Origin: Desulfobacula sp.
GTDB taxonomy: Bacteria; Desulfobacterota; Desulfobacteria; Desulfobacterales; Desulfobacteraceae
DNA: 7,508 nucleotides
Assembly: GCA_029940245.1 (NCBI GenBank)
Contig: JAOZRF010000127.1
Location: forward strand, 1-7,508
Direction: 5' to 3'
Shown here: in pieces, positions 1 to 5,753 of the stretch
How the letters are laid out: each line of letters begins with the position of its first letter
Numbering within the stretch: the first letter of the stretch is position 1
Notes under the pieces: generated by a model
The model's database searches: none
Seen by the model: the letters and a program-made list of their open reading frames with translations, nothing else
What the model was told of the DNA's origin: nothing
Translations under genes and position numbers: made by a program

Positions 1-48
1 GGGCTCATAACCCGAAGGTCGTTGGTTCAAATCCTTCCCCCGCTACCA
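1..48 (+). tRNA. Initiator tRNA-Met (CAT), 3' part only
   Basis: The window opens inside the anticodon stem. GGG at 1-3 and CCC at 11-13 enclose the loop CTCATAA with anticodon CAT (6-8). Three consecutive G-C pairs in this stem are the hallmark of bacterial initiator tRNA, so this is tRNA-fMet rather than elongator Met or Ile2. The variable loop AGGTC, the T loop TTCAAAT and the acceptor 3' strand CCCCGCT-A follow, with CCA encoded at 46-48. The 5' half lies outside the window. Oddly, the T stem reads GTTGG against CCTTC, so two central pairs are T-T mismatches where CCAAC would pair fully. Confidence 0.9.
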
Positions 49-58
49 AATAAATTAC

Positions 59-90
59 AAGGGTCTCAGCGTTTTGCTGAGGCCCTTTTT
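59..90 (+). terminator. Rho-independent terminator of the tRNA
   Basis: An 11-bp stem (60-70 with 76-86, one G-T pair) closes a GTTTT loop and runs straight into a T tract (86-90). It lies 11 bases after the encoded CCA, so it almost certainly ends the tRNA transcript. The A-rich left flank pairs with the T tract in the usual way. Confidence 0.9.
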
Positions 91-176
91 GTTTATTAAA
101 ATAAGTCACTCTCCACACCTTTACTATTAGGTGGCGGCTCCCCCTTGAATTTAGGTCGTGAGTGAAAAGGATGAAG

Positions 177-190
177 TCAGACCCCGTTTA
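177..190. repeat. 14-bp direct repeat, left copy
   Basis: TCAGACCCCGTTTA here matches TCTGACCCCGTTTA at 835-848 at 13 of 14 positions in the same orientation. The two copies bracket the DUF4143 remnant. The reverse complement, with its GGGGTCAGA core, resembles a short motif I recall from REP-type, Y1-transposase-associated repeats. That link is from memory, and no transposase is present here. Confidence 0.6.
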
Positions 191-202
191 ATCCGTCGAC
201 TT

Positions 203-658
203 TTATTCCTTACCAATACCGGCAATTGCATATAAAGGTAAAAATACAAGCTTTTGATCGGATAAATTCTTATATATACCATGGTAAAAGACAAGCCCTT
301 CAGGGCAGTTTGAATAGTTTTCAAGCATGAGATGAAGACTTTTTAAACTGCCTCCTGCACCGGATTTAATTTCTATCGGGTAAATTTTTCCTTTGCAAAC
401 AATGAGATAATCCACTTCAGCATTACTGCCCCGGGCATCCCGTGACCAATAAAACAGATTTGAATCATGCCACGCTATAAGTTCCTGGGCAATAAATTGT
501 TCTGCAAGCTTTCCACGATACATTGCCAAAAGATTTTCCTGCTGTAATTCCAATTCCACGGGTATCTGGCATAGTCGCTGCAAAAGTCCTTGATACAGAA
601 AGTCAATGGTATTTCGAAGTTTTAAATATAGAAAGTCAAGGCTATTAGGAGAGATCAT
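203..658 (-). pseudogene. DUF4143-domain ATPase/nuclease-like protein, C-terminal remnant
   Basis: Intact members of this family (COG1373-like) are roughly 380-440 residues, with an N-terminal P-loop ATPase, a winged helix and a C-terminal DUF4143 domain of PD-(D/E)xK fold. Only about 151 codons remain. There is no Walker A or B motif, and an in-frame stop lies eight codons upstream of the ATG. Family-like sequence starts near GLLQRLCQIPVE (residue 24 on) and continues through the YRGKLAEQFIAQEL helix and YWSRDARGSNAEVDYL to PIEIKSG. The EVD...EIK residues are the nuclease-like core. The natural C-terminus (LPLYAI) is present. The first ~23 residues do not look like the family and contain a short duplication. 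No good ribosome binding site is apparent. The block is bounded by direct repeats. A functional minimal protein is possible but unlikely. Confidence 0.75.
593..639. repeat. Local 14-bp direct repeat, 33-bp period
   Basis: ATACAGAAAGTCAA (593-606) and ATATAGAAAGTCAA (626-639) differ at one base and lie 33 bp apart, exactly 11 codons of the overlapping minus-strand frame (peptide DFLY at both copies). The pair sits where the DUF4143 similarity stops, so it may mark the breakpoint of the truncation. Confidence 0.5.
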
Positions 659-767
659 GGAATCAGGTTTTGCTTATTGCGGTTATTGGGGACTTATATG
701 ACACTGATTTTCAAGATTGGTATTGTGTTATAACATAACCGGTCTGAACAGGTTTAAAAAAAATAGG

Positions 768-796
768 GCCGTCTGGTAGTTTATTTGCCGGGCGGC
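768..796 (-). terminator. GC-rich hairpin, possible terminator read leftward
   Basis: GCCGTCTGG (768-776) pairs with CCGGGCGGC (788-796) over nine positions, two of them G-T, around an 11-base loop. Plus-strand 756-763 is a run of A, so a leftward transcript would have a U-rich tail after the hairpin. On the plus side there is only a four-base T run (799-802). No leftward gene upstream of it is evident, so it may be a leftover terminator or part of a repeat element. Confidence 0.4.
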
Positions 797-834
797 GCTT
801 TTGATTTCTTGACGAAGGGATTTAAATCGATTAC

Positions 835-848
835 TCTGACCCCGTTTA
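835..848. repeat. 14-bp direct repeat, right copy
   Basis: TCTGACCCCGTTTA, partner of 177-190 (13 of 14 identical, same orientation). It lies just upstream of the possible start sites of the secreted-protein gene and closes the block holding the DUF4143 remnant. Confidence 0.6.
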
Positions 849-958
849 CAGGGACTTAAGGCCGAAAGTTGAGTTATTTATATTTATTGAGGAGCTGGAT
901 ACAAGGGTGTATGATGCGCATTAAAAAAAGATTTTTTGTCTGGCAGGATGTGTTATTT

Positions 959-1837
959 ATGAAAGTATCTGTTTTTATTCTTTTTTTGGTTTTGTTCTGG
1001 CAGCATGCATTTGCCGGGGATGTCCTTTTTCTGGATATTAATAATGCAATTCCTGAAGTCCAGGTGGTTAAAAACCGAATGGATAAGGAGAAAACAACGA
1101 ATAAGGGGTCTGAATTCAGGCTGGTGATTGTCCCTTCTTATGCGACATTTCCCATGGAGAAACGGCATAGAATTCAGGAATTAACGGCCATAATGAATGG
1201 GATCAAGGAAAAGAATATTTTGAAGCCCGGCAGCGAATTTTTCAGGCAGATTTTTAATCTTGGCAAGGTTATTCGATGGCACAAAACGGGGGACCCGGAT
1301 AAGGATTACAGTTTAAATGATTTTCTGCCTGAATTAAAAGCGGTTTTAAACAATGATTCATTTGATTTTGACCGGGTATTTATTTCAGGGCATCATGGAT
1401 CGGATTATGGCAGCATGAATGCCGTGATCGGCGGGGAATTTTTTAACGGGCTCACGGTTGACGTCCTGAAAAATTTGTTCAACAGTTCTAAGACCACAAA
1501 AAACGTAAATTCCATTATCCTGCTTGGATGCAAAACAGCCATTAATAAATTAATGGAACGGGACGGGGTTGCCTGGGCTGCAGTACTGCCGGATTCGCTG
1601 TTTCAATTTGGATTCAATGAAACATCACCCGTTAAGACAGATGAATTAAATTTATCCATATTAAGAGAAATACTTGAAATACAGACTTTAATTGCCCGGT
1701 ATAAGAATGATCAAGATTCAGGCATAAGCCTTGACATGATTTTGCAACGCATCATGAAAATTAAAAGAGGTAACCGATATCTGGGCTTTCGGTTTAATAA
1801 TAAATATTATCAATATCCAAAGCATTTTGTCGAATAG
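959..1837 (+). CDS. Secreted protein with caspase/CHAT-like His-Cys pair, family not recognised
   Basis: From the ATG at 959 the product is 292 residues. It begins with a textbook signal peptide: Lys at residue 2, the hydrophobic stretch VSVFILFLVLFW, and a probable cut after AFA (residue 19), before GDV. It should be exported. The mature part has hydrophobic strands (VLFLDI, RLVIVPS), then RVFISGHHG with His145/His146, then SIILLGC with Cys191. A hydrophobic strand ending in His-Gly, followed about 45 residues later by another strand ending in a small residue and Cys, is the pattern of clan CD cysteine peptidases (caspase, CHAT, gingipain fold). The assignment is inference from this pattern. 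AGGA (945-948) precedes ATG 959 by 10 bases. ATG 914, with AAGGG six bases upstream, would add 15 residues and is a real alternative; the TTG at 869 is unlikely. The next gene follows after 44 bases on the same strand and may be co-transcribed. Confidence 0.8.
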   Translation: MKVSVFILFLVLFWQHAFAGDVLFLDINNAIPEVQVVKNRMDKEKTTNKGSEFRLVIVPSYATFPMEKRHRIQELTAIMNGIKEKNILKPGSEFFRQIFNLGKVIRWHKTGDPDKDYSLNDFLPELKAVLNNDSFDFDRVFISGHHGSDYGSMNAVIGGEFFNGLTVDVLKNLFNSSKTTKNVNSIILLGCKTAINKLMERDGVAWAAVLPDSLFQFGFNETSPVKTDELNLSILREILEIQTLIARYKNDQDSGISLDMILQRIMKIKRGNRYLGFRFNNKYYQYPKHFVE

Positions 1838-1881
1838 TCATATCCGGCCGACCAAAATACTTTAAACTTTGTTAGGAAATA

Positions 1882-2421
1882 ATGACGCTTTATTTATATA
1901 AAAATACGCAGCCTGAAATTCATTCAAGTGTTTACATCGCTCCGACAGCTCAAATTATTGGAGATGTTCATATCGGTAAAAAATCTTCTGTCTGGTTTCA
2001 GGTAGTGATCCGCGGTGATATGGATAGAATCAGTATTGGTGAAAGGACAAATATTCAGGATTTGTGTGTCTGTCATGCCGATGAAAATATCCCGCTGGCC
2101 ATTGGAGACGGCATTACCATAGGTCACAGGTGCGTTATTCACGGATGCACCATTGAAGATTATTGCCTGATAGGGATGGGCGCAATTGTTATGAACCATG
2201 CAATTGTGGGCAGGGGATCTGTGGTCGCAGCAGGAGCGGTCATCCTGGAAAACACCATTATACCCCCTTATTCACTGGTAACTGGTTTGCCGGCAAAGAT
2301 TAAAAAAACATATCAAAACAGGGAAGAAATGGAAAAATCAATACAAGGGATGTCTGAAACTTATATGGAAAGTGCCCGGAATTTTGAATCCAATGAAATA
2401 TTTTATGCCATAGAAAAATAA
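1882..2421 (+). CDS. Gamma-carbonic-anhydrase-like left-handed beta-helix protein (YrdA/PaaY type)
   Basis: The 179-residue product has the usual length of this family. Isoleucine-patch hexapeptide repeats run from about residue 15 to 125 (for example AQIIGDVHIG, LAIGDGITIG, AIVGRGSVVAAGAVI), and a C-terminal helix covers about 145-178. The three zinc ligands are His65 (CVCHAD), His82 and His87 (GHRCVIHGC). Arg44 and Asp46 (IRGDMD) and the NIQD motif match the conserved active-site region. Family members form trimers with zinc at subunit interfaces. Some are true carbonic anhydrases, while PaaY-type members act as thioesterases, so the activity is uncertain. There is no signal peptide, so it is cytoplasmic. 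TTAGGA lies four bases before the ATG. Its stop is 18 bases from the stop of the convergent GntR gene, with no clear terminator between. It might help a CO2- or CoA-linked step beside the 2-oxoacid oxidoreductase; that is inference. Confidence 0.92.
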   Translation: MTLYLYKNTQPEIHSSVYIAPTAQIIGDVHIGKKSSVWFQVVIRGDMDRISIGERTNIQDLCVCHADENIPLAIGDGITIGHRCVIHGCTIEDYCLIGMGAIVMNHAIVGRGSVVAAGAVILENTIIPPYSLVTGLPAKIKKTYQNREEMEKSIQGMSETYMESARNFESNEIFYAIEK

Positions 2422-2439
2422 TTTTCTTCTATAAGTCCG

Positions 2440-3138
2440 CTATATTGTTTTAATATTTTTTTCTTTATCCATCCTCGTAATACTGATGACTGCGTGTTTT
2501 TTTACGTTTGAGATATGTTGTTTTAAAATCCTGGTCGCGCCATCAAGATTGGAATCAGCAATATATTCATATAATTTTATGTGCTCTGAATCCACTGTGT
2601 CCATGGGTGTCACAAAAAGGATATTGGCCCTGTATTTAAGGTACAAAAGATCAAAAAGTGATTTTAAGGTATTAATTTGTATTGTGCAGCCTGAAAGTTT
2701 TGCAAGGGCAAGGTGAAATTCCATATCCTTTAAAAGACGTTCTTTTAAATAAATATCCCGAACAGCCTTAAGATGGCTGTCCAGAGCATTTTTTAATGTT
2801 TTTAGACTTTTTTTATCAATTCCGGATATGGTTCTTGGTAAAAGTGAGGTTTCGATTAATTCCCTGAATTCATATATCTCAGTGATCTCTTTTAAACTGA
2901 TATTTTCAGTATAATAGCCACGATTGGTTTCATGCCGGACAAGCCCCTGATATTCAAGCCTTTTTAATGCCTGTATAACCGGCGTTGTACTCATTTTAAG
3001 CCGTTTAGACAAATCCCCATAAGATATTTTCTGTCCCGGAATAATTTCATTTAAAAAAAACATCCGGCGAATACCCATAAAGGCTTCCTGGGTAAAATCA
3101 TCCGTAGACTTTTTTTTCTTTTTTCTTTTTTTATCCAT
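2440..3138 (-). CDS. GntR family transcriptional regulator, FadR/FCD subfamily
   Basis: The 232-residue product has an N-terminal winged helix (about 15-78: IPGQKISYGDLSKRLKMSTTPVIQALKRLEYQGLV, then the wing NRGYY) and an all-helical FCD ligand domain (about 83-215). Asp138, His142 (KDMEFHLAL), His186 (SEHIKLY) and His208 (KQHISNV) sit where FCD proteins bind a metal that coordinates carboxylate effectors. An organic-acid inducer is therefore likely, though this is inference. It is divergent from the oxidoreductase operon with 203 bases between, which suggests local control and possibly autoregulation. The first ten codons are a lysine-rich run encoded by A runs of 7, 6 and 8, which is prone to slippage. 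The Shine-Dalgarno site before this ATG is weak. The ATG at 3078 would cut into the first helix of the DNA-binding domain, so I keep the longer form. Confidence 0.92.
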   Translation of the reverse strand: MDKKRKKKKKSTDDFTQEAFMGIRRMFFLNEIIPGQKISYGDLSKRLKMSTTPVIQALKRLEYQGLVRHETNRGYYTENISLKEITEIYEFRELIETSLLPRTISGIDKKSLKTLKNALDSHLKAVRDIYLKERLLKDMEFHLALAKLSGCTIQINTLKSLFDLLYLKYRANILFVTPMDTVDSEHIKLYEYIADSNLDGATRILKQHISNVKKHAVISITRMDKEKNIKTI

Positions 3139-3242
3139 AAGCGGAACAAATATACCAATGATATTGTAAAATCAATTGAAAAAACAGTTTGTATTCAAAT
3201 TAAAACATTTTTCTATCTATCTGAATATCAATCAATTTATCC

Positions 3243-3271
3243 TTGACATCCCCGTTGCAAAGCGTTAAAAA
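3243..3271 (+). promoter_or_regulatory. Predicted promoter of the oxidoreductase-transporter operon
   Basis: TTGACA (3243-3248) is a perfect -35 box. Seventeen bases later TAAAAA (3266-3271) matches the -10 consensus at four of six positions. Transcription would start near 3278, about 65 bases before the first ATG and at the edge of the tandem palindromes. TATAAA at 3274-3279 is a better -10 hexamer but its 25-base spacing is too long. Confidence 0.5.
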
Positions 3272-3278
3272 ATTATAA

Positions 3279-3302
3279 ATCTGATCAAATATCTGATCAG
3301 AT
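3279..3302. promoter_or_regulatory. Tandem 12-bp palindromes, likely GntR operator
   Basis: ATCTGATCAAAT (3279-3290) is followed without a gap by ATCTGATCAGAT (3291-3302). The second is a perfect 12-bp palindrome and the first has one mismatched pair; the two are 11/12 identical. Their centres are 12 bp apart, a little more than one helical turn. The even-centred, 12-bp form fits a dimeric GntR/FCD repressor such as the divergent gene product. The position over the predicted start site would block transcription. The assignment to this regulator is inferred. Confidence 0.6.
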
Positions 3303-3329
3303 TTATTGTTTTGAGAGTTTAATATATTC

Positions 3330-3335
3330 AAGGAG
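3330..3335 (+). promoter_or_regulatory. Strong ribosome binding site of the alpha-subunit gene
   Basis: AAGGAG, six bases before the ATG at 3342, fixes this start and predicts efficient translation. Confidence 0.85.
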
Positions 3336-3341
3336 AAAAAA

Positions 3342-4457
3342 ATGGCTTTGTCATTTATGGAAGGAAATGAAGCCCTTGCCAGGGGAGCTGTTGCTGCCGG
3401 ATGCAATTTTTTTGCAGGCTATCCCATCACACCGGCAACAACAATTTTTAACAGCATGTTGAAAATGCTGCCCCCTACAGGAGGTATCTGTATCCAGGGA
3501 GAAGATGAAATCGCATCCATGGGATATTGCATCGGTGCATCCATGGCCGGCAAAAAAGCATTGACCGCAACATCCGGACCTGGCATCAGCCTTTACAGCG
3601 AGCAGATTTCATTTGCCATTGGCAGTGAAATTCCATTGGTGATCGCAGATGTACAAAGACTTGGTCCTTCAACAGGTTCAGCAACCAGAGGTGCAGACAG
3701 TGATATTCAATTCTTAAGATGGGGCAGTACAAGCGGTGTACCCGTTATTGTGCTTGCGCCTAAAGATGCACTTGATTGTTACGTCCTGGCAGTTCATGCC
3801 TTTAATTATGCTGAAGAATTCAGGTGTCCTGTTTTTATTGCCTCCAACAAAGAAATCGGAATGACCAGTGAAAGCTTTGATCTTGATTCTGTCGTGCTTC
3901 CCCCTATTGTTGAACGCAAAATTTTTTCAGGTAATTCATATCTTCCCTTTGAGGCTGAGGCAAAGAAAGCTCCGCCATTTCTTCCCATTGGAGGAAAAAC
4001 CATTGTCAGGCAAACATCATCAACCCATGGGCCTGACGGCTATATCACCATTGCTCCTGAAGTCATTGCGCAAAACCAGGAAAGACTCAGACAAAAAATT
4101 CATAGTGCCCGGAATCGAATTACGCTTTTTGAAGAAGATATCAAAGAGAATTCCGATACCTTGATCATCAGTTATGGGGTGACTTCCCGTTCCGTTGAAG
4201 AAGCCGTCCAAAAACTTGAAAAAAAAGGCAATCCTGTATCCACACTGACGCTTAAAACCCTGTGGCCAGTACCTGAAGAACTGTTGCGAAAAAAAGCAAA
4301 ATTGTTTAAACGCATTGTGGTTGTTGAAATGAACCTGGGCCAGTATGTAAATGAAATCAGACAAATCCTTTGTGATAAACAAGTGGAATTTTATGGACAG
4401 ATGAATGGTGTGTTAATCACACCAGGCAAAATCATGGAGGTCATTGAAAATGAATAG
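3342..4457 (+). CDS. 2-oxoacid:ferredoxin oxidoreductase, alpha subunit (KorA-like)
   Basis: This 371-residue subunit matches the length of KorA-type alpha chains. With the beta-gamma partner it would oxidatively decarboxylate a 2-oxoacid to acyl-CoA plus CO2, reducing ferredoxin in the cytoplasm. The pyrimidine-binding domain (about 5-175) carries YPITPAT (27-33), GEDEIASMG (53-61, with the Glu expected to activate thiamine), TSGPGISL (77-84) and QRLGPSTG (105-112). After a linker with THGPDGY (228-234), domain II (about 270-345) shows TLWPVP (306-311) and EMNLGQ (329-334). The QRxGPSTG signature is closer to 2-oxoglutarate-type than to 2-oxoisovalerate-type enzymes, but the substrate cannot be fixed. 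First gene of the operon behind a promoter and operator. Its end overlaps the next start by eight bases, consistent with coupled translation and a 1:1 complex. Confidence 0.93.
   Translation: MALSFMEGNEALARGAVAAGCNFFAGYPITPATTIFNSMLKMLPPTGGICIQGEDEIASMGYCIGASMAGKKALTATSGPGISLYSEQISFAIGSEIPLVIADVQRLGPSTGSATRGADSDIQFLRWGSTSGVPVIVLAPKDALDCYVLAVHAFNYAEEFRCPVFIASNKEIGMTSESFDLDSVVLPPIVERKIFSGNSYLPFEAEAKKAPPFLPIGGKTIVRQTSSTHGPDGYITIAPEVIAQNQERLRQKIHSARNRITLFEEDIKENSDTLIISYGVTSRSVEEAVQKLEKKGNPVSTLTLKTLWPVPEELLRKKAKLFKRIVVVEMNLGQYVNEIRQILCDKQVEFYGQMNGVLITPGKIMEVIENE
4436..4440 (+). promoter_or_regulatory. Ribosome binding site deciding the beta-gamma start
   Basis: GGAGG lies nine bases before the ATG at 4450 but only three before the in-frame TTG at 4444. 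This favours ATG 4450 as the true start of the fused subunit. Confidence 0.8.
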
Positions 4458-5739
4458 CTTTTTAAATAAAAACAGGCCCCTTGTGTATTGTCCGGGATGT
4501 AGCCATGAAAAAATTACCACGGGCCTTGATAAAGCATTTGTCAATCTGGGCCTTGATGCAGATAAAATTGTTATTGTAACAGATATCGGCTGTTCAGGGT
4601 TGTTTGATACTTTTTTTAATGTTCATGCCCTCCATGGCATTCACGGTCGGGCGCTTACCTATGCCTCGGGTCTTAAACTTGCCAATCCTGACCTGAATGT
4701 GGTTGTCACGATGGGAGATGGGGGACTTGGCATCGGCGGTGCGCATGTACTGGCTGCCTGCAGGAAAAATCTTGATCTTACCCTGATTATTCTTAATAAT
4801 TTTAATTTTGGCATGACGGGCGGACAATATTCTGCCACCACGCCGGCAGATGCAATCGTTGGATCGGGATTTCTTAATCAGGCTGAAATTCCCATTGATA
4901 TCTGCGCCATTGCCAAAAGCGCAGGAGCAACCTATATTGACAGATGTTCAGGCCTTGATCAAAACTTGCCTGGAAAAATTATCAAAGCAATTCAGCATAA
5001 AGGGTTTTCTTTAATTGAGACCCTGGGTATGTGCACGGGCCGTTATACGAAAAAAAATAATCTCACCCCAAAGGGCATTGATCAGATCATCGAGGACCTG
5101 CCTGAGATGCCGGGTGCCATAGAAAAAAATCAAAGACCTGAATATGGTGAACGTTACAGGGCTCTGGCAAAAGAGAGGAATGTCTTTCCCGGGGCCATAA
5201 CCATTGAAAAGCAAATCGAATTCAAGGATTATCAACACCAGGAAGTGGTTATCCTGGGCAGTGCCGGCATGCGCATTGTAACAGCCGGTGAAATTGTCTG
5301 TTATGCAGGTCTTTGTGCAGGCATGAATGTATCAATGAAAAATGACTATAACATTACGGTTCTCAGGGGCCAGTCTGTCAGTGAAATTCTAATTTCTCCT
5401 GAAAAAATAGGTTATCCCGGCATTGAATCTCCTTCTGTTGTGTTAGCCCTTAGTGATGAGGGCGTCCAGCGGCGAAAGAAAATTTTTGCAAATCTTAAAC
5501 CAGGCACCTTTGTTTTAAAAGAAAAGAGTGTTGACATTCCTGAAACTAAAGCAGATGTTACTGAAATTGATTTTAAAGAATTAAAAATTAAAAAACAGGA
5601 CTGGGCTCTGGCTTCCCTTGGGCTGATGGCAAAAAATGAAAACGCGATTAACAAAGAAATGTTGAATTATGCCTTAAAGCTTAGGTTTAATGAAAAACTT
5701 TATCAGATAGCACTCGAAACCATTGAAAAAATATTTTAG
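4450..5739 (+). CDS. 2-oxoacid:ferredoxin oxidoreductase, fused beta and gamma subunits (KorB-KorC-like)
   Basis: From ATG 4450 the product is 429 residues, far longer than a lone beta chain (about 280). Residues ~10-225 form the thiamine-diphosphate-binding beta part: YCPGCSH (13-19), VTDIGCSG (43-50), HGIHGRA (62-68), then the diphosphate/Mg motif starting at GDGG (89-92) and ending ILNNFNFGMTGGQ (114-126). Residues ~263-429 form a gamma part: VVILGSAGMRIVTAGEI, ITVLRGQSVSEILIS, PSVVLALSDEGV, and LASLGLMA near the end. The usual gamma glycine motif GxGGQG reads GSAGMR here, so this is a divergent gamma. There is no obvious four-Cys ferredoxin domain, and no ferredoxin-like delta gene is in the operon, so electron transfer must use a partner encoded elsewhere or cysteines within this chain. 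Start overlaps the alpha-subunit stop by eight bases. Confidence 0.92.
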   Translation: MNSFLNKNRPLVYCPGCSHEKITTGLDKAFVNLGLDADKIVIVTDIGCSGLFDTFFNVHALHGIHGRALTYASGLKLANPDLNVVVTMGDGGLGIGGAHVLAACRKNLDLTLIILNNFNFGMTGGQYSATTPADAIVGSGFLNQAEIPIDICAIAKSAGATYIDRCSGLDQNLPGKIIKAIQHKGFSLIETLGMCTGRYTKKNNLTPKGIDQIIEDLPEMPGAIEKNQRPEYGERYRALAKERNVFPGAITIEKQIEFKDYQHQEVVILGSAGMRIVTAGEIVCYAGLCAGMNVSMKNDYNITVLRGQSVSEILISPEKIGYPGIESPSVVLALSDEGVQRRKKIFANLKPGTFVLKEKSVDIPETKADVTEIDFKELKIKKQDWALASLGLMAKNENAINKEMLNYALKLRFNEKLYQIALETIEKIF

Positions 5740-5753
5740 GCGTAAATAAGAAT

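Noticed and set aside
105..165. TCACTC / GAGTGA inverted repeat after the tRNA terminator
   Set aside because: Only six bases pair across about 48 bases, which is not distinguishable from chance.
809..837. Promoter TTGACG with TACTCT 17 bases on, before the exported-protein gene
   Set aside because: The -10 matches only three of six bases and lies inside the repeat region, so it is too weak to annotate.
869..958. Longer N-terminus of the exported protein from a TTG start
   Set aside because: TTG is a weak start without a good ribosome binding site, and it puts 30 residues before an otherwise ideal signal peptide. ATG 914 stays possible, TTG 869 does not convince.
953..1168. Minus-strand reading frame inside the exported-protein gene
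   Set aside because: It is antisense to a gene with a clear signal peptide and has no ribosome binding site or family resemblance. The same holds for the other antisense frames inside the oxidoreductase and transporter genes.
3868..4164. Plus-strand 98-codon frame inside the alpha-subunit gene
   Set aside because: It lies wholly within a well-supported gene in another frame, and its composition is that of a frame shadow.
5076..5092. TGATCA-type core as a further operator copy
   Set aside because: The hexamer also occurs inside coding sequence (here and near 1708 and 4163) without the tandem 12-bp context, as expected by chance.
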